NCBI GenBank assembly: GCA_046331545.1
Contig: JAXLQR010000002.1
Location: 1,116,001 to 1,180,000 of the forward strand
Direction of reading: 5' to 3'
Length of the DNA: 64,000 nt
DNA from: JADJVL01 sp046331545
Lineage (GTDB): Bacteria > Acidobacteriota > Holophagae > Holophagales > Holophagaceae
The stretch's first letter is position 1. Each line of letters begins with the position of its first letter. Positions 49,924 through 63,810 of this stretch are shown in pieces. Under the pieces are notes generated by a model that made no database searches, had not been told where the DNA came from, and saw only the letters and a program-made list of their open reading frames with translations. The translations under genes and the position numbers were made by a program.

Positions 49924-50418
49924 ATGCCCGTCCGAACCCCCAGCCCCAAGCCTCGGAAGGCCCAGGACATCGAGGCGGTGATGCAGAACCTCCGCCGCAT
50001 GGTGAAGGCGCTGCAGATCTACGCCGCCTCCGTGGAGCGGGAGTACGGCATCACGGGCCCGCAGCTCTGGGCCCTCTGGGAGCTGGGACGCTCGGGCCCC
50101 CTCGCCCTCAAGGCGCTGGCGGAGCGCATGTACCTCGGCGGCAGCACCGTGGTGGGCGTGCTGGACCGCCTGGAGGCCCGGGGCCTCGCGGAGCGCCTGC
50201 AGGATCCCGGCGACCGGCGCCGCGTCTCCATCCGCCTCACCCCCGCGGGCGCGGCGCTCCTGGCGAAGGCGCCCCACCCCGCGCACGGCCAGCTCCTCCA
50301 CGCCCTGCAGGCCATGGCCGCGCCCCGGGTGGCGGAACTGCGGGAGGCCACCGACAGCCTCGTCCACGCCATGGAGGCCGACGACCTGGAGGCGCGCTTC
50401 TTCTTCTCGGAGACCTGA
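49924..50418 (+). CDS. MarR-family transcriptional regulator
   Basis: 164 residues. Winged helix-turn-helix with the MarR core ITGPQLWALWELGRSGPLALKALAERMYLGGSTVVGVLDRLEARGLAERLQDPGDRRRVSIRLTPAGAALL; DxRxRR in the wing (DPGDRRRV) is conserved. It lies between the DUF1275 and SulP genes (gaps of 23 and 5 bp), so it probably controls the three-gene unit. Inducer unknown. Confidence 0.9.
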   Translation: MPVRTPSPKPRKAQDIEAVMQNLRRMVKALQIYAASVEREYGITGPQLWALWELGRSGPLALKALAERMYLGGSTVVGVLDRLEARGLAERLQDPGDRRRVSIRLTPAGAALLAKAPHPAHGQLLHALQAMAAPRVAELREATDSLVHAMEADDLEARFFFSET

Positions 50419-50423
50419 AGCCC

Positions 50424-52301
50424 ATGGCCCGGACCTTCCACGCCGATCCCACCGAAGAGGTGCCGCTCTCCAGGCTCCCCGCCGCGGCGCTGCGCGCCAC
50501 GCTGCGGGAAGGCTACACCGCCGCGCAGTTCAGGAAGGACGCCATGGCGGGCTTCGTGGTGGGCGTGGTGGCCCTGCCCCTGGCCATGGCCCTCTCCATC
50601 GCCGTGGGCGCGCCGCCCCAGCAGGGCCTCTACACCGCCATCGTGGCGGGCTTCCTCGCCGCCCTGCTGGGCGGCTCGCGCATCCAGGTGGTGGGCCCCA
50701 CGGCGGCCTTCATCGTGCTGCTGGCCCCCATCCACGCCAAGTTCGGCCTGGGCGGGCTGCTGCTCACGGGGCTGATGTCGGGGCTCATCCTGCTCGCCCT
50801 CGGCCTCTTCCGCCTGGGCTCCCTCATCGAGTTCATCCCCCATCCCGTGACCACGGGCTTCACCGCCGGCATCGCCGTGGTCATCGGCACCCTGCAGGTG
50901 AAGGACGTCCTGGGGCTGCGCCTCGAGCACCTGCCCGAGCACTTCGTCGAGCGGGTCTTCGCCATGGGGCGGGCCCTGCCCACCGCCTCGCCCTGGGAGG
51001 CCCTGGTGGCGGCCCTGACCCTCGCCATCCTCCTGGTGCCGCGGCTGCCCAAGCGCTGGCTGGTCCGCGTGCTGCCCAGGTACCTCCGGCCGGTGCCGGC
51101 CCCCCTCATCGCCCTGCCCTTCGTGGCGCTGGCGGCCTGGCTGCTGGTGCGCTTCGTCCCGGGCTTCCACGTGGAGACCATCGGCAGCCGCTTCCACACC
51201 GTGGTGGACGGCGTCGCGGTGGCCGGCGTCCCGCGCCTGCCGCCCCTGCCCGCCCTCCCCTGGCACCTGCCGGGCCCCGGCGGAGCCCCCCTGGAGCTCA
51301 GCCTGGGCCTCGTCCGCCAGCTCCTGCCAGGCGCCTTCGCGGTGGCCATGCTGGGGGCCATCGAGTCCCTGCTCTCGGCGGTGGTGGCCGACGGCATGGC
51401 CCGCACGAAGCACGACCCCGACGCCGAGCTGCTGGCCCTGGGCGTGGCGAACATCGTGACGCCCTTCCTGGGCGGCATCCCCGCCACCGGCGCCATCGCC
51501 CGCACGGCGACCAACTTCCGCTCCGGCGGGCGCACGCCGGTGGCCAGCATGGTCCACGCGCTGACGCTGCTCCTCATCGTGCTGCTGCTGGCCCCCTTCA
51601 TCGCCTACGTGCCCATGGCCAGCCTCGCCGCGCTGCTGCTGCTGGTGGCCTGGAACATGAGCGAGGCCGAGCACTTCATCCACACGGTGAGGGTGGCCTC
51701 GAAGAGCGACGTGGCGGTGCTGCTCACCTGCTTCGGGCTCACGGTGGTCTTCGACATGGTCATCGCCGTGGGCGTGGGCGTGGTCTTCGCGTCCCTGCTC
51801 TTCATGCGGCGCATGGCCGGCCTCACCGAGGGCGACGTCGTCGAGGTGGATCCCGGCGCCCTGCCGGGCCCGCTGCCGGAGGGCGTGGTGCTCTATGACA
51901 TCACCGGTCCCCTCTTCTTCGGGGCCGCGGAGCGCGCCATGGGGGCCCTGCGGGCCATCGACGCCGCCACCCGCGCCGTGGTCTTCCGCCTGGAGCGGGT
52001 GCCCACCATCGACGCCACCGGCCTCGTGGCCTTCGAGAGCGCGATCCAGGAGCTCAACCGGCACCACATCATGGCGGTGCTGGTGGGCCTGCGGCCCCAG
52101 GCCCGCGGCCTGCTCGAGCGCGCGGGCGTGAGGGACGAGGCGGGGCGGGTGGCCCTGTGCCCCGACATGGCGGCGGCCTACCGGGTGCTCGGCGCCCCGG
52201 TGCGCGGACCCGAGGCGCGGCGCCTGCAGCGCAAGGGCCGCGTCCAGATCCACGTCCAGGCCCGGAAGCTCGGGGCCCGGCCCCGCCGCCACACGGGCTG
52301 A
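50424..52301 (+). CDS. SulP-family anion transporter with STAS domain
   Basis: 625 residues. The SulP membrane domain begins FRKDAMAGFVVGVVALPLAMALSIAVGAPPQQGLYTAIVAGFLAALLGGSRIQVVGPTAAFIVLL, the diagnostic N-terminal block. A C-terminal STAS domain (about 485-590; VLYDITGPLFFGAAERAM ... VPTIDATGLVAFESAIQEL) completes it, with a basic tail. Family members carry sulfate, bicarbonate or dicarboxylates, and nothing here decides between them. It starts 5 bp after the MarR gene, so it is translationally close to its probable regulator. Confidence 0.92.
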   Translation: MARTFHADPTEEVPLSRLPAAALRATLREGYTAAQFRKDAMAGFVVGVVALPLAMALSIAVGAPPQQGLYTAIVAGFLAALLGGSRIQVVGPTAAFIVLLAPIHAKFGLGGLLLTGLMSGLILLALGLFRLGSLIEFIPHPVTTGFTAGIAVVIGTLQVKDVLGLRLEHLPEHFVERVFAMGRALPTASPWEALVAALTLAILLVPRLPKRWLVRVLPRYLRPVPAPLIALPFVALAAWLLVRFVPGFHVETIGSRFHTVVDGVAVAGVPRLPPLPALPWHLPGPGGAPLELSLGLVRQLLPGAFAVAMLGAIESLLSAVVADGMARTKHDPDAELLALGVANIVTPFLGGIPATGAIARTATNFRSGGRTPVASMVHALTLLLIVLLLAPFIAYVPMASLAALLLLVAWNMSEAEHFIHTVRVASKSDVAVLLTCFGLTVVFDMVIAVGVGVVFASLLFMRRMAGLTEGDVVEVDPGALPGPLPEGVVLYDITGPLFFGAAERAMGALRAIDAATRAVVFRLERVPTIDATGLVAFESAIQELNRHHIMAVLVGLRPQARGLLERAGVRDEAGRVALCPDMAAAYRVLGAPVRGPEARRLQRKGRVQIHVQARKLGARPRRHTG

Positions 52302-52384
52302 GCGCCCCGGGGAACGCCGGCCTCGGACAGGAGGCCGCTCCGTGCTACCCTGTCCGACTGCAAACCACCTTTCGGGGGGTTCCC

Positions 52385-52864
52385 ATGGGGATCTTTGAGG
52401 GCCATCTGCGCGTGGACAAGGGCGACCGCTTCGCCCTGGTCGCCGCGCGCTGGAACGAGTTCATCGTGGACCGCCTGGTGGGCGGGGCCACGGACTGCAT
52501 CCTCCGCCACGGGGGATCCGAGAACCAGGTGGACCTGATCAAGGTTCCCGGCAGCTTCGAGCTGCCCCAGGTGGCCCTCCAGGCCGCCCGCACCGGCAGG
52601 TACGCCGGCATCGCCGTGCTGGGCTGCGTCATCCGCGGCGGCACGCCCCACTTCGACATGATCGCCTCCGAGGTCACCAAGGGCACGGCCATGGTGGGCC
52701 TGGAGACGGGCGTCCCCACGGTCTTCGGCGTGCTCACCACGGACACCCTCGACCAGGCCATCGAACGGGCGGGCACCAAGATGGGCAACAAGGGCTGGGA
52801 GGCGGCCATGGCGCTCCTCGAGCTCGTGGACCTCTCCCGCCAGCTCGCCAAGGGCAGGAAGTAA
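52385..52864 (+). CDS. ribH: 6,7-dimethyl-8-ribityllumazine synthase
   Basis: 159 residues. It condenses 3,4-dihydroxybutanone phosphate with the ribitylaminouracil to the lumazine precursor of riboflavin. Signatures: FALVAARWNEFIVDRLVGGA, VPGSFELP and GCVIRGGTPHFD, with the catalytic His89. ATG after GGGGGGTTCC. Its stop overlaps the nusB ATG (TAATG), the classic ribH-nusB arrangement. The other rib genes are not in the window. Confidence 0.95.
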   Translation: MGIFEGHLRVDKGDRFALVAARWNEFIVDRLVGGATDCILRHGGSENQVDLIKVPGSFELPQVALQAARTGRYAGIAVLGCVIRGGTPHFDMIASEVTKGTAMVGLETGVPTVFGVLTTDTLDQAIERAGTKMGNKGWEAAMALLELVDLSRQLAKGRK

Positions 52865-53367
52865 TGGGCGTCCGCCGCCGGGGCCGGGAATACGCCCTGC
52901 AGATGCTCTACGCCATGGACCTGACGGACTACCAGCCCGACCAGGTCTTCGCCGGCTTCTACGCCCTGCAGGACCTCAACCGCGACGCCTTCTACTACGC
53001 GCGCCGCCTGGTGGACGGGGTGCACTCCCACCTCCACGAGATCGATCCGGTGCTCTCCAAGTACGCCGAGCACTGGAAGATCCACCGCATGGCGGTGGTG
53101 GACCGGAACCTGCTGCGCCTGGGGCTCTTCGAGCTGATGTTCCAGAAGGAGATCCCCTTCCCGATCATCATCAACGAGGCCCTGGAGATCGTGAAGGAGT
53201 TCAGCGACGCCGAGGGCACCCAGTTCCTGAACGGCATCCTCGACGCCGCGCGCAAGGAGTTCCGGCCGGAAGAAACCGGTCCCCGCCACCGCGCCAAGCC
53301 GGCTTCCTCCGCCGCCGCCAAGGCCGCCGGCGCGTCCGCGGAGGACGGCTCCCCGCCGGACGCCTGA
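52864..53367 (+). CDS. nusB: transcription antitermination factor NusB
   Basis: 167 residues; the RNA-binding all-helical NusB fold helps antitermination on rRNA operons. Typical segments: RRRGREYALQMLYAMDLT at the start, then WKIHRMAVVDRNLLRLGLFELMFQKEIPFPIIINEALEIVKEFSDAEGTQFLNGILDAARKE. A charged, low-complexity tail of about 30 residues (HRAKPASSAAAKAAGASAEDGSPPDA) is extra. Overlaps ribH by one base. Confidence 0.95.
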   Translation: MGVRRRGREYALQMLYAMDLTDYQPDQVFAGFYALQDLNRDAFYYARRLVDGVHSHLHEIDPVLSKYAEHWKIHRMAVVDRNLLRLGLFELMFQKEIPFPIIINEALEIVKEFSDAEGTQFLNGILDAARKEFRPEETGPRHRAKPASSAAAKAAGASAEDGSPPDA

Positions 53368-53432
53368 GTTCCACCGCACCGCCCCGGGCCGCTATCCTTC
53401 AGACCCCACCCCGACGACACGAGAAGGTCCCC

Positions 53433-54002
<570 letters not shown>

Positions 54003-54005
54003 GCC

Positions 54006-55445
<1,440 letters not shown>

Positions 55446-55512
55446 GGTTACTTCTCCCTATGCATCACCTTTTTTGCCTCAGTCCTACCACAGCCCTACA
55501 GATGCTGGCCAA

Positions 55513-55944
55513 TCAGGGCTGTTGCCCGTTTTCCACGGTCCGTCCTTCCGGGGGCAGGACCCGAACGAGAATTCGTTGAGCCGCCATCCCAGACGCCCAC
55601 CCATTCGTGACTCCGATGTAGCCGAGATCGAGGTCGCCTAGCGGCGTTGTTTGGGTTGTTGTAAAGGTTGTGAGCCCCGTCTTCGAATCGACTTTGACAC
55701 CCGGGATGTAGGGCGGTGATCCGTGATACGAGAAGAAGAAGTCTTCGGGCCCGCCGTTCCAGGCCCTCACAACAGGCTGATACTCCCAAGTTGATCCGAT
55801 GCGCACGGGATCCTGTGGAGGTACGGAGACGAAATAGGGCGGGTTGTAGGTGATCACTTCTCCGTGGGGTGGAGTGCTGTTGCGCGAACCGCAACCGCAA
55901 AGCCCACCGAGAAGCACCAGGCATCGAATGCTGCGATGGACCAT
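55513..55944 (-). CDS. small Ig-like lipoprotein of atypical base composition
   Basis: 143 residues: short basic start, hydrophobic stretch and a lipobox-like LCGC with Cys around 22, then a He_PIG/cadherin-like beta sandwich (YFVSVPPQDPVRIGSTWEYQPVVRAWNGGPEDFFFSYHGSPPYIPGVKVDSKTGLTTF). The W-E-Y-x-P and S-x-x-G-L-x-x-F elements are typical. Codon use is clearly less G+C-rich than in neighbours, suggesting recent arrival. ATG 55944 preceded by GGAGCCGTGC. It lies between accC (convergent) and the DHOD-like gene. Function unknown. Confidence 0.7.
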   Translation of the reverse strand: MVHRSIRCLVLLGGLCGCGSRNSTPPHGEVITYNPPYFVSVPPQDPVRIGSTWEYQPVVRAWNGGPEDFFFSYHGSPPYIPGVKVDSKTGLTTFTTTQTTPLGDLDLGYIGVTNGWASGMAAQRILVRVLPPEGRTVENGQQP

Positions 55945-55977
55945 GCACGGCTCCAAATCGGATGGAGGTCAGAAGGA

Positions 55978-56997
55978 TTACCCCCGCTCCCCGTTCATCG
56001 GCTCCGTCTCCAGCCACCCCTGCAGGATCCGCATGTAGTTCGCCCGGGCGAGGGCCTGCGGGTTGGGCGTCCTGGCGTGGCTGAGGCTGCCGAGGGCCTG
56101 CTGGAGGCTGGCGTACTCGTGCAGGTCCAGCCACTCCGCCATGCCCTGGCGCAGGCGCTCGAGGTGCTCGGGGCCGCGCTGGAGGAGGGCGCTCACGACC
56201 TGCACGGCGCTGGCGCCGGCCATGACGGCCTTCAGCGCGTCCAGCGCGGTGTGCACGCCCCCGCTGACGGCGAGGTCGGCCTTCACGCGGCCGTGGATGA
56301 GGGCCAGCCAGCGCACCCGCAGCAGCAGCTCGGCGCTGGTGGAGAGGTGCAGCCGGGGCACCACCTCCAGGTTCTCCAGGTCCAGGTCCGGCTGGAGGAA
56401 GCGGTTGAAGAGCACCAGGCCGTCGGCGCCGGCGTCCACCACCTGCCGGGCGAAGTGCAGGGGCGAGCTGAAGAAGGGCGACAGCTTCACCGCCACCGGG
56501 ATGCGGACTTCCTTCCGCACCACGCGCACCGCCTCCAGGGTCCGCGCCTCCACCGACGCGCCGTCCTCCTCGGGATCCGTGGGCAGGTAGTAGACGTTCA
56601 GCTCCAGGGCGTCGGCGCCCACCGCCTGGATGAGCCGCGCGTAGTCCAGCCAGCCCCCCGGCGTGATGCCGTTCAGCGAGGCGATGACCGGGATGGAGAC
56701 CGCCGCCTTCACCTTCTCCAGGTGCTCCAGGTAGGCCTGGGGCCCCAGACGGAAGTCGCCCGGGTCCGGGAAGTAGGACAGGGCCTCCGCGTGGGCGCCG
56801 GCGTGGATGTCCATGTGGTGGATGGTGCCCTCGAGCTCCCGGGTGATCTGCTCCTCGAACAGCGAGCGCAGCACGATGGCCGACGCCCCGCAGTCCTCCA
56901 GGCGGCGGACGGCGTCCAGGTCGTCGCTGAGGGGCGAGGCCCCCGCCATGAGCGGGTGGGCGAGCTTCAGGCCGAGGTAGGTGGTGGAGAGGTCCAT
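55978..56997 (-). CDS. dihydroorotate dehydrogenase-like flavoprotein, partner of PFOR
   Basis: 339 residues, a TIM barrel related to DHOD class 1: DLSTTYLGLKLAHPLMAGASPLSDDLDAVRRLEDCGASAIVLRSLFEEQI, IPVIASLNGITPGGWLDYARLIQAVGADALELNVYY, VAVKLSPFFSSP and the phosphate site AVSGGVHTALDALKAVMAGASAVQVVSALLQRG. These are FMN-binding positions. The usual catalytic Cys/Ser loop is not clear, so it need not act on dihydroorotate. It lies 10 bp after nifJ on the same strand, an association known from other genomes. Confidence 0.86.
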   Translation of the reverse strand: MDLSTTYLGLKLAHPLMAGASPLSDDLDAVRRLEDCGASAIVLRSLFEEQITRELEGTIHHMDIHAGAHAEALSYFPDPGDFRLGPQAYLEHLEKVKAAVSIPVIASLNGITPGGWLDYARLIQAVGADALELNVYYLPTDPEEDGASVEARTLEAVRVVRKEVRIPVAVKLSPFFSSPLHFARQVVDAGADGLVLFNRFLQPDLDLENLEVVPRLHLSTSAELLLRVRWLALIHGRVKADLAVSGGVHTALDALKAVMAGASAVQVVSALLQRGPEHLERLRQGMAEWLDLHEYASLQQALGSLSHARTPNPQALARANYMRILQGWLETEPMNGERG

Positions 56998-57007
56998 GGC
57001 GTCCTCC

Positions 57008-60586
<3,579 letters not shown>

Positions 60587-60772
60587 GGCAGCCTCCGTCC
60601 GGGTCCCGCCCGGCCCGCTCCTGCAGATTCCAAAATGACTCCGGCCCCCCCCATCTGAATATGATCTGCGGCACAAGGTGCGCCAGGTGTGAGGGCCGTC
60701 CGGGCCCGCGGAAGCCCCGCCGGGTCCGCCCGGATTCAGGCTTCCCGGGGCTTTCCGATAGACTGGGAGCGT

Positions 60773-60848
60773 GCCGCTATAGCTCAGCTGGTAGAGCGCC
60801 CGCCTTGTAAGCGGATGGTCGCTGGTTCAAATCCGGCTAGCGGCTCCA
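60773..60848 (+). tRNA. tRNA-Thr (anticodon TGT)
   Basis: 76 nt cloverleaf: acceptor GCCGCTA with TAGCGGC, D-arm GCTC/GAGC, anticodon loop CTTGTAA reading TGT (decodes ACA), T-arm with GGTTCAAATCC, and an encoded CCA end. One mismatch at the base of the anticodon stem. It stands alone, divergent from nifJ and 19 bp before the next ORF. Confidence 0.95.
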
Positions 60849-60867
60849 CCCTGGAGCGCTCCGTTTC

Positions 60868-61521
60868 ATGCTTCTCCCCCTGACCCTCGGCTGCCTCCAC
60901 GCCCTCGAGCCCGACCACGTCGCGGTGGTGACGGGGGTGTCCCTGGAACGGCCGAAGGGCGCCTGGAAGGTGGGCCTCGCCTTCGGGGTCTCCCACATGG
61001 CGGCGGTGGCGCTGCTGGCGGTGCTGAGCGTGGGCCTGGGGCGCGCGGTCTTCGGGGACGCCTTCTTCAGCTGGCTCGACCGCGCGGCCTGGGCCATGGT
61101 GGCCCTGCTCGGCCTCTGGAACCTCGCGGCGGCCTTCGGCTGGCGGGACGCCGAGGTGCACACCCACGCCCATGCCCACGGCGCCCTCGTCCACGACCAC
61201 GCCCACGACCACCCGTCGGCGGAGAGCGAGGCGCACGGCGGCCACCGCTTCCACCACGGGATGGCCTGGCTGGGCGCCTTCTTCGGGCTCGGGGGCTTCC
61301 GCGGCTTCGCGACCCTCATGCGGGAGGGCGCCCACGCCCACTTCGCCCTGGCCCTGCTGCTCTTCGGCATCGGCATCACCGCCGTCTTCATCCTCCTCAG
61401 CTGGGCCTCGGGCCTCCTGGCCGCGCGCCTGGGCTCGGCGCTGCGATTCCGCCGCGCCCTCTTCGCCGCCAGCGGAATCGGCAACCTCGCCGTGGGCCTG
61501 TGGCTGCTCCTGAGGCCGTGA
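60868..61521 (+). CDS. nickel/cobalt transporter-like membrane protein with His-rich loop
   Basis: 217 residues, about six membrane helices. The first helix contains LGCLHALEPDHVAVVTG, the H-x-x-E/D-x-D-H metal signature of NiCoT/NicO/UreH-like carriers. A cytosol-side loop (about 90-130) is packed with His and Asp (HTHAHAHGALVHDHAHDH), consistent with Ni2+ or Co2+ binding. The ATG has only a weak upstream GGAG. It starts 19 bp after tRNA-Thr, so its mRNA may arise by processing of the tRNA precursor. It overlaps the murJ start by 4 bp (GTGA). Confidence 0.8.
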   Translation: MLLPLTLGCLHALEPDHVAVVTGVSLERPKGAWKVGLAFGVSHMAAVALLAVLSVGLGRAVFGDAFFSWLDRAAWAMVALLGLWNLAAAFGWRDAEVHTHAHAHGALVHDHAHDHPSAESEAHGGHRFHHGMAWLGAFFGLGGFRGFATLMREGAHAHFALALLLFGIGITAVFILLSWASGLLAARLGSALRFRRALFAASGIGNLAVGLWLLLRP

Positions 61522-63095
61522 GCGGCGACGGCTCCGGCCGCCTGATGCGCTCCGCCGCCGTGGTGGGGTCCATGACCCTGCTGAGCCGGCTCACGGGCCT
61601 GCTCCAGACCTTCTTCCTCTCCCACTTCCTCGGGGCCGGCGCGGCGGCGGACGCGTACGCCGTGGCCTTCCGCCTGCCCAACCTGCTGCGGCGCTTCACG
61701 GCGGAAGGCACCATGACGGCGGCCTTCCTGCCCACCCTCGCCCAGGCGGAGCGGGAGGGCGGCGAGACGGCCCTGCGGGGCGCCGCGGCGAAGTTCCTGG
61801 GGACCCTGCTGGCCCTGCTGCTCCTGGGCGTCGCCCTGGGGGTGGCCTTCATGGGGCCGATCTCCGCGCTGCTCACCGTCGGGCGCCCGGAAGTGCAGGG
61901 GGCGCTCACCGCGCGCCTCGCCCGCCTCATGTTCCCCTACCTCGCCCTGGTGAGCCTCACCGCCGGCTTCGCGGGGGTGCTGAACCTGAGGGGCCGCTTC
62001 GCCCTGGCCTCGGCGGTGAGCATCTTCTGGAACCTCGCCTTCATCGGCTTCGGCTGGGCCGCCCTGGCCTGGGGCCGCAGCCGGGGCTGGACCAGCCCGG
62101 AGCACGCGGCCACGGCCTGCGCCCTGGCGGTGCTGGCGGGAGGCGTGGTGCAGCTCCTGGTGCTCGTGCCCGCGGTGCGCGCCGAGGGCTTCGGCCTCGC
62201 CTTCGGCCTGCACCTGAAGGACCCCTACGTCCGGTCGGCGCTGAAGCGCATGGGGCCGGGCCTGCTGGCGGCGGGCATCTACCCCATCAACGCGCTCGTC
62301 TCCACCATCCTCGCCTCGAAGCTGCCGGACGGCGCCCAGATCGTGCTCTACAACAGCGGCATGATGGGCGAGATGGTGCTGGGGCTCTTCGCCATGAGCT
62401 TCGCCACCGCCGGCCTGCCGGCCCTGGCGCGCCTCGCGGAGGACCGGGACTGGCCGGGCATGGACCGGGCCCTGGGCCGCAGCCTCGCGGCGTCGAGCCT
62501 GCTGGTGATCCCCGCCAGCGTGGGGCTCGCCGTGCTGGCCCGGCCCGTCTGCGCCCTGCTCTTCCGCACCGGCGCCTATTCGGCGGCGGGCAGCGACTGG
62601 ACGGCGCTGACGCTGCAGTTCCAGTGCGTGGGGCTGCTCTTCGTGGCCGCCCAGCGCATCGGTACCCAGGCCCTCTACGCCCTGAAGGACTACCGCGGCC
62701 CGGCGGCCATCGCCTTCGCCACCCTGCTCCTCAACATCGGCCTCAGCCTCGCCCTCATGGGGCGCCTCGGCACCGGGGGCCTGGCCCTGGCCAACGGCCT
62801 CGCCAGCCTCGCGGGCATGGCCCTCCTCGCCCTGCGCCTGCGCCCGCGCCTGCCGGCCTTCGCCCCCGCGTCGGCACTGAAGCCCTGGCTGCAGGCGGGC
62901 CTCGCCGCGGCCCTCATGGGCCTGGCCGCCTGGAAGGGCGCCGCCTGGCTCGGGCTGGACGCGGCCCTGGGCCGGGGCGGACTGGCGCTTCGCCTCCTGC
63001 CGCTCATCGCCGGCTGCGGGCTGCTGTACTTCGCCGCGGCGCGCCTGCTGGGCCACGGGGAGGCCCGGCGGCTGTGGGAACGGGTGGGGCTCTGA
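61518..63095 (+). CDS. murJ: lipid II flippase MurJ
   Basis: 525 residues, about 14 membrane helices, MOP superfamily. MurJ moves lipid II across the inner membrane for peptidoglycan synthesis. Signatures: SMTLLSRLTGLLQTFFLSHFLGAGAAADAYAVAFRLPNLLRRFTAEGTMTAAFLP at the start, then FPYLALVSLTAGFAGVLN, and QCVGLLFVAAQRIGTQALYALKDYRGP. Conserved Arg/Lys of the central cavity (RLPNLLRR) are present. GTG 61518 overlaps the upstream stop; an ATG nine codons later is a possible alternative. Confidence 0.92.
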   Translation: MSGDGSGRLMRSAAVVGSMTLLSRLTGLLQTFFLSHFLGAGAAADAYAVAFRLPNLLRRFTAEGTMTAAFLPTLAQAEREGGETALRGAAAKFLGTLLALLLLGVALGVAFMGPISALLTVGRPEVQGALTARLARLMFPYLALVSLTAGFAGVLNLRGRFALASAVSIFWNLAFIGFGWAALAWGRSRGWTSPEHAATACALAVLAGGVVQLLVLVPAVRAEGFGLAFGLHLKDPYVRSALKRMGPGLLAAGIYPINALVSTILASKLPDGAQIVLYNSGMMGEMVLGLFAMSFATAGLPALARLAEDRDWPGMDRALGRSLAASSLLVIPASVGLAVLARPVCALLFRTGAYSAAGSDWTALTLQFQCVGLLFVAAQRIGTQALYALKDYRGPAAIAFATLLLNIGLSLALMGRLGTGGLALANGLASLAGMALLALRLRPRLPAFAPASALKPWLQAGLAAALMGLAAWKGAAWLGLDAALGRGGLALRLLPLIAGCGLLYFAAARLLGHGEARRLWERVGL

Positions 63096-63111
63096 CCGAG
63101 CGGCCGGCCCT

Positions 63112-63810
63112 TCACCCTCGAAGGGCCAGCCTGTTCAGCACGTCCATCACGCCGCCCCATCGGGCCTGGCTCGCGGCGTCCGGGAGGAGATGCCCCCGCA
63201 CCGCGTCCGCGAAATCCGGATCCGCCAGAAGGGCAGTGCATTCATCGGCGAGGAACTGGCGCAGTTCCGGGCTCGAGGCCTCGACCTCCCGCGCCAGTTC
63301 CGGCCGGCCATCGACCAACGCGACCACGTCCTCCAGATCATGGCTGGCCCGGACATCCCCCGCACCCCGGCCGCGGAAGGCCTCCAGCTTGGTGGCCAGG
63401 AAGTAGGGCGCGGTCAGGATGCGGATTGTCAGTCCTGGCTCCACCTCGATCCTGGCGCAGCCCCTGATCCCCGGTTCATACCAGCGGTTCCCGAACCCCA
63501 GGAGATCCCCGGCCGTCGGCATGATGTCCACGGGGACTCCATCCACGAGCCATCGGCAGATGGGGGCGCCCTCGGTCCGATCCTGGCGGAAGCCACGGTC
63601 CAGCAGGGTCTTTTCCAGCCTTCTGAGTTCGTCCCGGGTCGTCACCTCGATCACGACGTCCACATCCAGCGTCGGTCGGACCGGGGCGGCCGCAGGGTCG
63701 GACAGCAGGAGGCCCCCGATGCTCCCGCCGACGAAGACGACCTCTTACCGGAGGGCACCCAGCGCCCGGCCGACGGTCGCGAGGCGTGCCCGGTTCGGGT
63801 CCCCCCTCAC
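63112..63810 (-). pseudogene. AbiEii-type nucleotidyltransferase gene interrupted by a nonsense codon
   Basis: Starting at GTG 63810 the frame reads RGDPNRARLATVGRALGALR, hits TAA (63745-63747), then continues without loss of frame as EVVFVGGSIGGLLLSDPAAAPVRPTLDVDVVIEVTT and on to the stop at 63112. G-G-S and D-V-D are the NTP-transferase motifs, and the whole matches the AbiEii/AbiGii toxin-type nucleotidyltransferase family (about 231 codons in all). The later GTG restarts would lose the G-G-S motif, so the gene is probably inactive unless the stop is a sequencing error or is read through. The GTG overlaps the upstream gene's TGA. Confidence 0.75.

Noticed and set aside
55446..55512. Terminator after accC (short T-run at about 55470)
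   Set aside because: A T-run is present but no stem could be found in front of it.
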